This document shows, piece by piece, positions 1-6,677 of a stretch of 20,042 nt of DNA. The position numbers and the translations under genes are program-made. This stretch comes from an archaeon. Its GTDB lineage: Archaea; Nanobdellota; Nanobdellia; Woesearchaeales; GW2011-AR9. Position 1 is the stretch's first letter; the number at the start of each line of letters is the position of its first letter. Under the pieces are notes generated by a model, which saw only the letters and a list, made by a program, of their open reading frames with translations, had not been told where the DNA came from and ran no database searches. Where the stretch lies: assembly GCA_020053615.1 (NCBI GenBank), contig JAGVMW010000165.1, positions 1 through 20,042 on the forward strand. Direction: 5' to 3'.

Positions 1-92
1 ATAGTTGCATCTCATTAAATGAAAACAGGACGGCAAAGCCGTCCTTGTTTTCAGGTGGATATGGTGCTATCACTCACAAAACGGACTGTGCC
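1..92. repeat. Left copy of a perfect 92-bp inverted repeat at the window ends
   Basis: Bases 1-92 are identical to the reverse complement of 19950-20041; identity stops at base 93, where C on the left faces A on the right. The repeat contains a strong hairpin (20-53), a GGTGG ribosome binding site and the first ten codons plus two bases of the protease gene starting at 61. It could be the terminal repeat of a linear or mobile element, the arms of an invertible segment, or a two-copy genomic repeat at which the assembly ended. The sequence alone cannot separate these. The identity itself is directly seen. Confidence 0.95.
20..53 (+). other. Strong stem-loop directly upstream of the protease RBS
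   Basis: The core GGACGGC (28-34) pairs with GCCGTCC (38-44) across an AAA loop. The stem continues outward through A27-T45, a one-base bulge at T46, C26-G47, four A-T pairs, G21-C52 and T20-A53. The GGTGG motif at 54-58 follows immediately. A hairpin flanked by A-run and T-run arms on both strands could be a bidirectional terminator, a mobile-element end structure or a translation-controlling leader. It recurs in mirror image at 19989-20022. Confidence 0.75.
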
Positions 93-459
93 CTTTGAGG
101 GAGAATTATTGCCGATTATTCCAATTGTTTTGAGAGGAAAGGCTGAAACAGTGGAATTGAAAGCATACATTGATACTGGAGCAAGCTACTGCTTATTTCA
201 TGCAGATATAGCTGAAATCATCGGGTTGAACTTAGAAGAAGGAAATCCCACCGAAATGGTGCTTGGTGATGGAAATGTAATCATTGTATATTTACACCAA
301 GTGCTCGTATCAATTGGAGGAATTGAGTTTACTACTTTCGTTGGATTTTCCAAAGGATTAGGAATTAGATTCAATATTATTGGAAGAAAGGGAATATTTG
401 ATAAATTTATAGTGTCGTTTAACGAAAGAGGGAAAGAAATAGAGTTTAAACCAGTATAA
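61..459 (+). CDS. Retropepsin-like (clan AA) aspartic protease, single domain
   Basis: This 132-residue protein has the retropepsin hallmark D-T-G-A-S (residues 38-42, within AYIDTGASYCLF). A C-terminal flap/strand segment, NIIGRKGIFDKF (105-116), resembles the I-[IL]-G-R-x-x-[IL]-x-x-F motif of the family. One DTG per chain means it would act as a homodimer. No signal peptide or membrane helix is seen, so it is probably cytosolic. ATG 61 is chosen because GGTGG sits just before it; an in-frame ATG at 19 would translate the hairpin and is unlikely. Its first ten codons lie in the terminal repeat. It converges on the minus-strand operon with no base between the stop codons. Such small proteases are common in archaea and their substrates are unknown. 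The family call is firm; the role is not known. Confidence 0.85.
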   Translation: MVLSLTKRTVPFEGELLPIIPIVLRGKAETVELKAYIDTGASYCLFHADIAEIIGLNLEEGNPTEMVLGDGNVIIVYLHQVLVSIGGIEFTTFVGFSKGLGIRFNIIGRKGIFDKFIVSFNERGKEIEFKPV

Positions 460-1614
460 TTATTCTATAACCACAAACTCATTGAGCTGCGATTCTGCTT
501 CATCTTTAACTGCAGCTACTCCCACATACATTCCTGAAGCTAACTGGGAATCGCTTAAAATATAATTTACTGTATTTCCACACAAATAAACTTCTAATGG
601 CAACTTATCTGCCGGACAGTTTTCATCAGCAGGATTAATTAAAGCCGTTTTTTGATACAAATTAAATGTAGGAATCCCATAAAAAATGTTTTCAGCAGTA
701 TCTGGCACTTTCTGCGACGCAATGCTCCAATCAGTGTAATGAATCACATAAGAATCAGCCAGCTCATTTTTAGAGAAAGTAATTAAGAGACCGCCTGCTA
801 CTACTTCTATATCTACATCCAAAGGCGGAGAAACTTTCTCAGAAGCAAAGTCCAACGCAAATTTAGTCTCCTGAGTTTTAATCTTAGTACAAAACAACAC
901 TCTTCTATCTGCACTAGAATAACTTTCCGAACTGCAGGAACTAAATTTCCACACTTTATTTTTATGCTGCTCCAAGCAGGATTTAAGATTCTGCTCATTC
1001 TGACATTTTGCTACCAGCTTCTTAGCTTGAACTTCCAGTAATTTATAATCCTCAAAACCAAAATCCGCTTTAACTTTAAAACTGGGATTATATTCATATT
1101 TCATATAAAACGGCTTGATAGTAAAAGTATCATAGTAAGTAAACAATCCGGCTGAGGTTCTATCCGTAGGAATCAAATCCAACGAAGAGCCAATTACATT
1201 TTTCTCCTTGCTAATCCCAATCACTTCATTAATTCCAACTTTTATCTCCGAATACATAACTTCTTTCTCTCCCAGCAATGCTTTAAACGCCTTCACAAAC
1301 TTCTTTTCAGCATCTAATTGACAGAAGCTGCTCTTTTTGTTCCATACTGCAACATTCTCATACATTCCGCAGCCTAAATCAGAAGAGAATAATGTAATGG
1401 GCAAGTTTTGAGCTGCTTTATCGACATTCTGCTTCATCTCTTGGTCTAAAAACAACAAATTTTTCTCCGATGCTTGAAATGCCCGTAGATAGCTTAACTG
1501 CCATGCTCCTTTGTACTCTGCCACTTCTAAATCAGAGCTGAAAATATAAATTACTGCCATGGCTGCCAAAACGATAAACACAATCCAATGAAATATGGCT
1601 GCTTTTTTATTCAT
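460..1614 (-). CDS. Pilin-like membrane protein with C-terminal FN3-like domain
   Basis: This 384-aa protein starts MNKKAAIF and has one hydrophobic helix at about residues 8-25, fitting the K-K-A class III signal motif. A helical stretch (GAWQLSYLRAFQASEKNLLFLD) follows, in the style of a conserved DPANN surface-protein segment. The centre contains paired cysteines. From about residue 262 to the end there is a beta-rich segment with alternating hydrophobics that resembles a fibronectin type III fold. The start is preceded by GAGGT six bases upstream, and only one base separates it from the stop of the upstream gene. It is the last gene of the minus-strand train. The topology is confident; the FN3 assignment is tentative and no enzymatic motif is visible. 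Confidence 0.75.
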   Translation of the reverse strand: MNKKAAIFHWIVFIVLAAMAVIYIFSSDLEVAEYKGAWQLSYLRAFQASEKNLLFLDQEMKQNVDKAAQNLPITLFSSDLGCGMYENVAVWNKKSSFCQLDAEKKFVKAFKALLGEKEVMYSEIKVGINEVIGISKEKNVIGSSLDLIPTDRTSAGLFTYYDTFTIKPFYMKYEYNPSFKVKADFGFEDYKLLEVQAKKLVAKCQNEQNLKSCLEQHKNKVWKFSSCSSESYSSADRRVLFCTKIKTQETKFALDFASEKVSPPLDVDIEVVAGGLLITFSKNELADSYVIHYTDWSIASQKVPDTAENIFYGIPTFNLYQKTALINPADENCPADKLPLEVYLCGNTVNYILSDSQLASGMYVGVAAVKDEAESQLNEFVVIE

Positions 1615-1615
1615 G

Positions 1616-1918
1616 CTATGACCTCATGGCGCTGTCTGGCAGCAACTGAGCATTATCTTTACCGGAATAAATGTCTTTAATTTTAGAATTAAACGCTTCA
1701 GTTTCAATAGTTTTATTGCGCTCTAAATCAATTCTATTCTGTATCAAATAATCATCCACTTTTCCGTTCCTATCTGCCAACACTAAGCTTTGGTCGTTCT
1801 TCTTCTCTACTGCCCCAAAGATGCTCACTTGGAAATAAAACATGATAAACATCATTACAATAACTAAAAATAAGAAGTCGAATAGGTCGTCCATCATGGC
1901 CTTTTTGTTTTTTAACAT
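1616..1918 (-). CDS. Small pilin-like membrane protein
   Basis: The protein has about 100 residues and begins MLKNKKAMMDDLFDFLF, with one long hydrophobic helix and then a charged, cysteine-free domain rich in Asp, Asn and Lys. The basic K-K-A before the helix matches the class III pattern of its neighbours, though acidic residues sit right at the helix start. Three starts are possible: GTG 1927, ATG 1921 and ATG 1918. The GGTGA ribosome binding site overlaps the GTG codon, so GTG is unlikely, and ATG 1918 gives the better spacing of five bases. Its stop lies one base before the next start, implying coupled expression. Function is unknown. Confidence 0.72.
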   Translation of the reverse strand: MLKNKKAMMDDLFDFLFLVIVMMFIMFYFQVSIFGAVEKKNDQSLVLADRNGKVDDYLIQNRIDLERNKTIETEAFNSKIKDIYSGKDNAQLLPDSAMRS

Positions 1919-1939
1919 CATATTCACCTAAATTTATTT

Positions 1940-2407
1940 CTAAATTTTCACCTGTACAAATATATACATCTCATCTTCTGTGAGAGTTTGATTATTCTTT
2001 ACTGCTACTTTCCGGAATAAAGTAAAACTATCTTTATTGAAGTAATTGTTGGAATGCACTTCTGCTCCGTTTTTCGTGAGTTTTAAGCGGAAGTTATAAT
2101 CTTCATATCCTTTTTCGGAATCAGTATGATAACAGCTTAAATTCATCTGCTCATTGGTAAACTTAGAAAGGTCAATTACTCCAGGATAAACTCTGCCAGT
2201 TTCAGAATCTTGATATGCAAAGCATTCCGGAATATTCGCAAAACGCTGTGAGATAAACTCTGCTCGCAGCTTTTCTGGAACGGAAGTCAATTTATTCAGG
2301 TAACCGCTAATTCCTAACACAAAAGCAAATACCACGATAGTAATAACTACTCCTGCTAACGTCCAAAAGATACTTTTCCGAGTAAAATCAAACATGCCTT
2401 CAGTCAT
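1940..2407 (-). CDS. Conserved pilin-like surface protein with CFAY...GVIDL motif
   Basis: The 155-aa protein has a single membrane helix at residues 12-34, preceded by TEGMFDFTRKS. This is the most divergent N-terminus in the cluster and has no clear KKA/KKG. The outer domain carries CFAYQDSETGRVYPGVIDL (62-80) followed by a further cysteine at about 92, then a beta-rich C-terminus ending IFVQVKI. From memory, similar CFAY/GRVYPGVIDL segments occur in hypothetical proteins of DPANN archaea; this was not checked by search. ATG 2407 has GGTGA nine bases upstream. It sits in the middle of the small-pilin block and is expected to be secreted and anchored by its N-terminal helix. Confidence 0.75.
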   Translation of the reverse strand: MTEGMFDFTRKSIFWTLAGVVITIVVFAFVLGISGYLNKLTSVPEKLRAEFISQRFANIPECFAYQDSETGRVYPGVIDLSKFTNEQMNLSCYHTDSEKGYEDYNFRLKLTKNGAEVHSNNYFNKDSFTLFRKVAVKNNQTLTEDEMYIFVQVKI

Positions 2408-2427
2408 TTACTTCATTCACCTGCTTC

Positions 2428-2832
2428 TTATTCATCTGCATTACACTCTCTTAGTATTATTCGGGTTGATTTCTTTTCCAAACATGCGCTTTCTTTCTGT
2501 TCTAATACGCCTAATGCTTCGTAACCTACGGGAAGATTAAATCCTCTGGTTATTTTCTCTACACTCAAATCATTGGGCTGAGTTACGGTAACGCTACTTT
2601 GAGATAGAATCAAATTAAATTTAGACACATTGTAAGGATAAGCCACCACTGCATCTCCGGGAGTGGCTACTAACGTATTCATCATCATTTGCAGATTATT
2701 AGCTAAGTTAATTTTAGTTACGGTTTCGGAATTAGCAATGGTCATCGCATATTTAGTTATCATCGCTCCTACTACTAACACGGCGATGATTTCAATAATC
2801 ATTACCAGAATCGAAGAAGCTTTGCGGTTCAT
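2428..2832 (-). CDS. Pilin-like membrane protein (N-R-K-A signal motif)
   Basis: This 134-aa protein starts MNRKASSILVMIIEIIAVLV. It has a glutamate inside the hydrophobic helix (residue 14), a feature reminiscent of type IV pilins, where a buried Glu helps subunit packing. An amphipathic helix with KINLANNLQMMMNTLV (40-55) follows, then PGDAVVAYP (58-66) and a beta-rich tail with two cysteines near the C-terminus. The start overlaps the stop of the upstream gene as ATGA (2829-2832), so translation is probably coupled. No catalytic motif is seen. It is likely a minor-pilin-like component; what it binds is unknown. Confidence 0.75.
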   Translation of the reverse strand: MNRKASSILVMIIEIIAVLVVGAMITKYAMTIANSETVTKINLANNLQMMMNTLVATPGDAVVAYPYNVSKFNLILSQSSVTVTQPNDLSVEKITRGFNLPVGYEALGVLEQKESACLEKKSTRIILRECNADE

Positions 2833-3464
2833 GTTTGTGGGGTTAGTTTTATACTTGCGCCTTCTTTAGTTAAAACGAAAAAAGTTCGGCGGTTGGCTTC
2901 GTAGTAAGCTCCGGTTCTCCAGCTGGAATCACCGGCTAAATTTCGTTCAACTATAAACCCGCTGGAACAAGTGTAAGAATTTACGTCGTTAGGCACACCA
3001 ATTCCACAATTATCTAATTCTAGCTCGGATGAAATTTCTCTGCAGATGGCGCCGGCATCAGTGATGGTGATAGAAATATCATCAATTTTATACTCTGGCT
3101 TTCGGAACAGGCACAAACAAGATTTTCCCATGGCACACTTGCGGGGATTAATAAAGTGCATGGTATAATCAAATAATCCGATTCCTGCCGCATCCACTTT
3201 CACTTTAATCTCTTCTGAATTTGGCTCAAAATAAACTGCGGCGGTAGCTTGGTCTAAAATTAATACATCATTACGATTTTCGTCCTCTTTTCCATCTTCA
3301 GCCAGAGATTGTATTTCTGTTACAAAATTGCCAAAATTATCTTTAGCTTGGTCGCTCAGCCGGAAAAACTTAGACACGCCCATACATGCGGGAATGAAGA
3401 TGATTAAAGCTAGTATGAGCGTAGTTAAAAACGAAACCATAATAGCTTTTTTGTTGAATTTCAT
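2829..3464 (-). CDS. Pilin-like membrane protein with CxLC-type cysteine motif
   Basis: This 211-aa protein starts MKFNKKAIMVSF, with a hydrophobic helix to about residue 28, then a soluble domain. A helix (residues 31-60) is followed by beta strands and a cysteine cluster, C110, C116 and C118, in KCAMGKSCLCLF. More cysteines lie in the C-terminal third, suggesting disulfides outside the cell. The C-terminal part is hydrophobic/beta with RRTFFVLTKEG. ATGA overlaps join it to both neighbours (3461-3464 and 2829-2832). The SCLCLF pattern resembles segments I recall from other DPANN hypothetical proteins; this is memory, not a search. The role is inferred from context only. Confidence 0.75.
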   Translation of the reverse strand: MKFNKKAIMVSFLTTLILALIIFIPACMGVSKFFRLSDQAKDNFGNFVTEIQSLAEDGKEDENRNDVLILDQATAAVYFEPNSEEIKVKVDAAGIGLFDYTMHFINPRKCAMGKSCLCLFRKPEYKIDDISITITDAGAICREISSELELDNCGIGVPNDVNSYTCSSGFIVERNLAGDSSWRTGAYYEANRRTFFVLTKEGASIKLTPQT

Positions 3465-3805
3465 GTCTTACAAGTACAATCTTTCCCAGCTACTTTTGTT
3501 AACAAAGGATTATCTTTGGGTGTATCTTTCTTAATAGAACTAGGACAACCATCAACCTCTGCATTCGCATCCTCAGGATCACATGAGCATTTATCCCACA
3601 TATTAGCTACGTTATCATTATCACAATCACCTAAACTGTCTATCTTCTTTCCTACCTCTCCAAAAGCTTTATCTCCGCTGCTTCTGAACCAAACAAGTAT
3701 AAGGATTACTACCAGCAATACTAAAATAGCAATCGCAATCACCCACCACATATTCCCATCGGCTTTTTTGGATTTAAGTAATTTCATGTTATGTCTCACT
3801 TTCAT
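3461..3805 (-). CDS. Small pilin-like protein with TSP3-like calcium loop
   Basis: The 114-aa protein starts with ATG at 3805 behind GGTGA (eight bases of spacing); ATG 3787 is an alternative. The signal region SKKADGNMWWVIAIAIL (12-28) leads into a single helix reaching about residue 40. The outer part is compact and Cys-rich (61, 73, 75, 87, 110, 112). It contains DCDNDNVANMWDKC (60-73), which has the D-x-D-x-D...D-x-C spacing of a thrombospondin type 3 calcium-binding repeat. Its N-terminal 30 residues closely resemble those of the gene at 5880-6188, indicating paralogy. It is likely an exported, membrane-anchored, calcium-binding small subunit. Confidence 0.78.
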   Translation of the reverse strand: MKVRHNMKLLKSKKADGNMWWVIAIAILVLLVVILILVWFRSSGDKAFGEVGKKIDSLGDCDNDNVANMWDKCSCDPEDANAEVDGCPSSIKKDTPKDNPLLTKVAGKDCTCKT

Positions 3806-3835
3806 GTTTTATTTCACCTTTTTCTGCTACATCTC

Positions 3836-4834
3836 TTAATCTCCGACTATGTCTTCGGAGCCACACATTTGCTGTCCAACTTCAGAGAAGCCAACATAAA
3901 TTGAGCTGACTTCACGCTCCCCATACATTGTAGACATAGCTTTCATGTAACCGCTGTTTATCGTATACGCACCAGCGCCCGCTATAAGCACTGAACCGGT
4001 AACTCCTGCTGCACCAACAACTTGGGTTGCTGCTACTCCAGCAGTTAATGCAGCACCTTCGCCAACCCCCGCAGCAGCTACAGATAATACTGCAACACAA
4101 GCAACATTAGTTAAGATGCAAACTGCTCCAACGCCTACAACTCCCACTACCACCACTCCTGCAGTAACTAGTCCTGCCCCAGTCCAAAATTCGCTTTCAT
4201 CCACATTCTTATTCTTGGGCATCATAGAAATAGCATATGCCTCCATCGGAATTATTGCCGGCGCGGTAAATACCACTTTGCCCGGACCGCCTTGTTCCTG
4301 AATATATTGGAGATAAGTAGTATTCGTTGGACCATATTTTTCCGTATTCAAAAACTCAGTCATTTCGCCTCCTTTTATAACTGGGTCACCCTCAATCTTA
4401 TCTTGATCAATCATAAGCATATAACAGTTAAAACATTTATTTTTAGTTTCACCAAAATCGTAAATTATGTCTACATCCGAACCATGCAAAATCTCTTCAT
4501 ATTTTCCTTGACCAAACATCCACCAGCACCGCGCCATTTTATCCGCAATTTGTCTTTTGAGCTCTTCACGGTTGCCTTTTATCTTCTTATCGATAGTTTT
4601 GCACATGGGCGGGATAATTTTAATTTCAGCATCAACTCCAGGAGCATCAACATTAATTACACTCTGCGCCCGCATAAGAATACTGTCATGGCATAAAATC
4701 TCTGCTTCTTTATCCTCAGCAGAAGACATAAACCGCATTACTACTCCTGCAATAAGCATAAATGAAGCGATAGTAATAATTAAAGCTACCAGAAAGCCGG
4801 CTTCCATTCCTTTTTTGAAAAAAAAAAGTGACAT
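3836..4834 (-). CDS. Conserved pilin-like protein with CWWMFGQGK motif and hydrophobic insert
   Basis: This 332-aa protein has an N-terminus encoded across a ten-T run (SLFFFKKGMEAGF), then a membrane helix with the K-K-G motif. The soluble part carries CWWMFGQGK (about 102-110) and a C-x-x-C pair (KCFNCYM, about 132-138). This set recalls a family of hypothetical proteins in Woesearchaeota-like genomes. Residues about 215-291 are an almost uninterrupted Gly/Ala/Val stretch with two cysteines, able to form one or more extra membrane segments. The C-terminal strand SSIYVGFSEVGQQMCG follows. No good ribosome binding site precedes ATG 4834, and only four bases separate it from the upstream stop, so coupling is likely. 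Function is unknown. Confidence 0.75.
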   Translation of the reverse strand: MSLFFFKKGMEAGFLVALIITIASFMLIAGVVMRFMSSAEDKEAEILCHDSILMRAQSVINVDAPGVDAEIKIIPPMCKTIDKKIKGNREELKRQIADKMARCWWMFGQGKYEEILHGSDVDIIYDFGETKNKCFNCYMLMIDQDKIEGDPVIKGGEMTEFLNTEKYGPTNTTYLQYIQEQGGPGKVVFTAPAIIPMEAYAISMMPKNKNVDESEFWTGAGLVTAGVVVVGVVGVGAVCILTNVACVAVLSVAAAGVGEGAALTAGVAATQVVGAAGVTGSVLIAGAGAYTINSGYMKAMSTMYGEREVSSIYVGFSEVGQQMCGSEDIVGD

Positions 4835-4838
4835 GTTA

Positions 4839-5612
4839 TTATGAACAAAGATTTGTTCCTCTCTTTTTTAGCTCTTTAACCGAATCGCTTTCTATGCCAT
4901 CGTCATCAGCATCTATTTCTTTATTGGTAGGAAAGAAACAAATTTCATTACCTTCCCCTTTAAACAGTAATCCATTATTATCAAGATTATTTCCCTCATC
5001 GTTAACCGGACCATCTTCTGGCCAGCCGAAGACTCTTATCGTATTGCCATTATAACTAGTCCATTCTTTCTGATAAAAGATGGTTAGACCTTGAACAGTG
5101 CTAGAATAAGGGCTGACTAATTGTGCTCCATCGATATAATGAGCATAAAAATTTTTTGCCTCATTACTTCTCCCAGCAACCACACATGGGCGGGTATTAG
5201 GAAAATTTAATATTTTATACAATTGACCGTTTTGATTAGATATAACTATTTTCATAGCTTGGGGATCATTATTGTAATAGATATTGATAACCGTAGACTT
5301 ATCACTATTTCCAAGTTCCCTTTCAAACCCACCAAAGCTGCCAAAGCAATTTGTTTTGTTACTTGCAAGCATACTCTCAATAGCTGATTTTAATGCACTA
5401 ACTTCCGCTACCTGCTCATTAGGAATAGCTACTCCAGAAGCATTCAATTCATTCATCCCCACACTAATATCAATCGCATTCTCTTTAATATCTTCAACTA
5501 TATCTTTAACATTATCAAACATTCCCCCGTTAAAGAAATAAATGCTCGCTAGTATAATCATTACAATTATAGCAATCATAATAGTACCCATTTTATTCCA
5601 AGCCATATTCAT
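4839..5612 (-). CDS. Pilin-like surface protein with C-terminal Asp-rich loop
   Basis: The 257-aa protein starts MNMAWNKMGTIMIAIIV. The basic-Gly motif here is K-M-G rather than KKG, followed by a single helix to about residue 26. A helical stalk (30-90) precedes a beta-rich domain with few cysteines. Near the C-terminus, DADDDGIESDSV (about 234-246) matches a D-x-D-x-D-G calcium-binding loop like those of TSP3 or EF-hand/dockerin repeats. ATG 5612 overlaps the upstream stop as ATGA and has GGTGA ten bases upstream. It is predicted to be anchored by the N-terminal helix with the bulk outside the cell. The exact role is not recognisable. Confidence 0.75.
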   Translation of the reverse strand: MNMAWNKMGTIMIAIIVMIILASIYFFNGGMFDNVKDIVEDIKENAIDISVGMNELNASGVAIPNEQVAEVSALKSAIESMLASNKTNCFGSFGGFERELGNSDKSTVINIYYNNDPQAMKIVISNQNGQLYKILNFPNTRPCVVAGRSNEAKNFYAHYIDGAQLVSPYSSTVQGLTIFYQKEWTSYNGNTIRVFGWPEDGPVNDEGNNLDNNGLLFKGEGNEICFFPTNKEIDADDDGIESDSVKELKKRGTNLCS

Positions 5613-5749
5613 AGTAAACCGCTCACCTTATCCAGCAGACTTCCGCCACTTTTGCTCAACCCATAATACCATCCAAGCACAAACAATAACAATATAATGG
5701 CTAATATCATCAGCACCAACATCCACATTTCCATCCCTTTTTTATTCAT
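5609..5749 (-). CDS. Tiny 46-aa pilin-like membrane protein (KKGMEM type)
   Basis: The product MNKKGMEMWMLVLMILAI... consists of the class III-like motif, one hydrophobic helix and a short polar tail rich in Ser, Gly and Lys. The reading frame is open upstream to 5854, but ATG 5749 is the sensible start: it begins exactly with the conserved NKKGMEM motif, overlaps the upstream stop as ATGA, and has GGAGG twelve bases before it. The extension would add residues read in another frame of the preceding gene. The NKKGMEM motif matches the genes at 6204 and 3836. It is short enough to be a core subunit or an accessory membrane peptide. Confidence 0.75.
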   Translation of the reverse strand: MNKKGMEMWMLVLMILAIILLLFVLGWYYGLSKSGGSLLDKVSGLL

Positions 5750-5877
5750 ATCTTGAGTATTCCTCCGATTTTTCCGCGCACAAACACAAAAAAGAAAATT
5801 AAAGCCAACAACACAATTAATAAAATGGTAACCAGTGTTTCCGGACTGCTCCAATCCACGCCTTTTTTGTTAAGCAT
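5746..5877 (-). CDS. Tiny 43-aa pilin-like membrane protein (KKGVDW), easily missed
   Basis: An ATG at 5877 opens a 43-codon frame, MLNKKGVDWSSPETL... followed by a Leu/Val/Ile/Phe helix and the basic end RGKIGGILKI. It begins two bases after the stop of the upstream gene. It ends with a TGA overlapping the ATG of the 46-aa gene (5746-5749), the same ATGA coupling used elsewhere here. The K-K-G motif before a single helix matches its neighbours. Without this gene there would be an unexplained 130-base hole in an otherwise gapless train. It was found by direct translation of the minus strand. Confidence 0.75.
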   Translation of the reverse strand: MLNKKGVDWSSPETLVTILLIVLLALIFFFVFVRGKIGGILKI

Positions 5878-5879
5878 TC

Positions 5880-6188
5880 TTACTTCCCAAAGCAATAGCC
5901 GCCTTCTCCCTCAAATTCATCGATAGAATTACATGGGCTTTTCTTGGGAGAGCCAATGCAACAGATAGCAGAAGAGCTACTGCAAGTAAAAGCTGACGAC
6001 TCTAAGGTTGATTTGGGACAGGTGCCTTCAGACATACACACTCCACTCTTGCCACCACATTCAGATAATCCCCCTTCCAACTTTCCGGTCTTAGTCGTAA
6101 ATATCACCATCAGGATTATCAGCACCACTAAAGCTATCACCGCCCCAATAATAATCCACCACATATTGGCGTCTGCTTTTTTATTCAT
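5880..6188 (-). CDS. Small Cys-rich pilin-like protein (KKADANMWW)
   Basis: The protein has 102 aa if started at ATG 6188, which gives MNKKADANMWWIIIGAV and has GAGG nine bases upstream. ATG 6203 directly after the upstream stop would add five residues (MRRIK). A single helix is followed by a short ectodomain with eight cysteines, including an adjacent pair (AICCIG) and a terminal GGYCFGK, which suggests a disulfide knot. The N-terminal region is a near-copy of that in the gene at 3461-3805, while the ectodomains differ. This indicates duplication with head-domain swapping or divergence. The protein is probably exported and anchored; its ligand is unknown. Confidence 0.75.
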   Translation of the reverse strand: MNKKADANMWWIIIGAVIALVVLIILMVIFTTKTGKLEGGLSECGGKSGVCMSEGTCPKSTLESSAFTCSSSSAICCIGSPKKSPCNSIDEFEGEGGYCFGK

Positions 6189-6203
6189 CTTAATCCGCCT
6201 CAT

Positions 6204-6545
6204 TTAATTCCACTGACAGCTTCCACCACAATTAGCTTTCTCTGTAGTAGACTTACATGAACTAATGGCATCTTTAAAATTGGATTTTATTAATTCTTTA
6301 GATCCCTCAACTTCTGTTTTGCTTAAATCACTGGTAAATGAAGTCTCTGCACTAGCTGAAGGATGGCAATCACCATATGTTATCTTCATTTTAATCAATT
6401 CAGTTTGCGCTTCTTTACTTACTCCTTTCTCAAACACAGTTATTTTCCCCATAAAAATAGCCAGTAACACTACCAAAATAACTAATGCTAATACTGCTAC
6501 GATAATTACACTTATGGACATCTCCATACCTTTCTTAGAACCCAT
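6204..6545 (-). CDS. Small pilin-like protein (KKGMEM type), first gene after an internal promoter
   Basis: The 113-aa protein starts MGSKKGMEMSISVIIVAVLAL, has one helix to about residue 31, then a charged helical domain and a C-terminal Cys cluster ending CGGSCQWN. ATG 6545 has one of the best ribosome binding sites in the window, GAGGTG eight bases upstream. A TATA box lies about 65 bases further up. The gene therefore probably starts a sub-transcript that continues through the small-pilin block. The KKGMEM motif is shared with the genes at 5609 and 3836. Function is inferred from architecture only. Confidence 0.78.
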   Translation of the reverse strand: MGSKKGMEMSISVIIVAVLALVILVVLLAIFMGKITVFEKGVSKEAQTELIKMKITYGDCHPSASAETSFTSDLSKTEVEGSKELIKSNFKDAISSCKSTTEKANCGGSCQWN

Positions 6546-6609
6546 TTTCCATGCACCTCTTTGATTTTGTTTAATGACTATTAACTAAATTGGTCTAAAA
6601 GAAAATAGC

Positions 6610-6617
6610 TATATAAA
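6610..6617 (-). promoter_or_regulatory. TATA box of an internal promoter
   Basis: On the minus strand the sequence reads TTTATATA in the only sizeable gap of the small-gene region (6546-6677, 132 bases). An archaeal start site about 25 bases downstream would fall near 6590, giving a leader of roughly 45 bases before ATG 6545, consistent with the strong ribosome binding site there. The rest of the gap holds a weak 5-bp inverted repeat (AAGCG/CGCTT, about 6632-6650) and no gene. Confidence 0.6.
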
Positions 6618-6677
6618 GGTTGCGATAGGTTTAAGCGGAAACCACGCTTTGGCCATTAGAAAGCAAAATGCATACTT

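Noticed and set aside
19..60. Upstream in-frame extension of the protease from ATG 19
   Set aside because: These codons are the arms of the hairpin, and the ribosome binding site lies just before ATG 61, so the extension is unlikely to be translated.
1919..1927. GTG start at 1927 for the 100-aa gene
   Set aside because: The GTG is part of the GGTGA ribosome binding site that serves the ATGs just downstream.
4116..4301. Plus-strand Thr/Pro-rich frame
   Set aside because: It is the antisense shadow of the Gly/Ala/Val-rich insert of the 332-aa gene; it has no ribosome binding site or promoter.
5750..5854. N-terminal extension of the 46-aa gene to 5854
   Set aside because: The stretch is the other-frame shadow of the 43-aa gene, and the conserved NKKG motif begins at ATG 5749.
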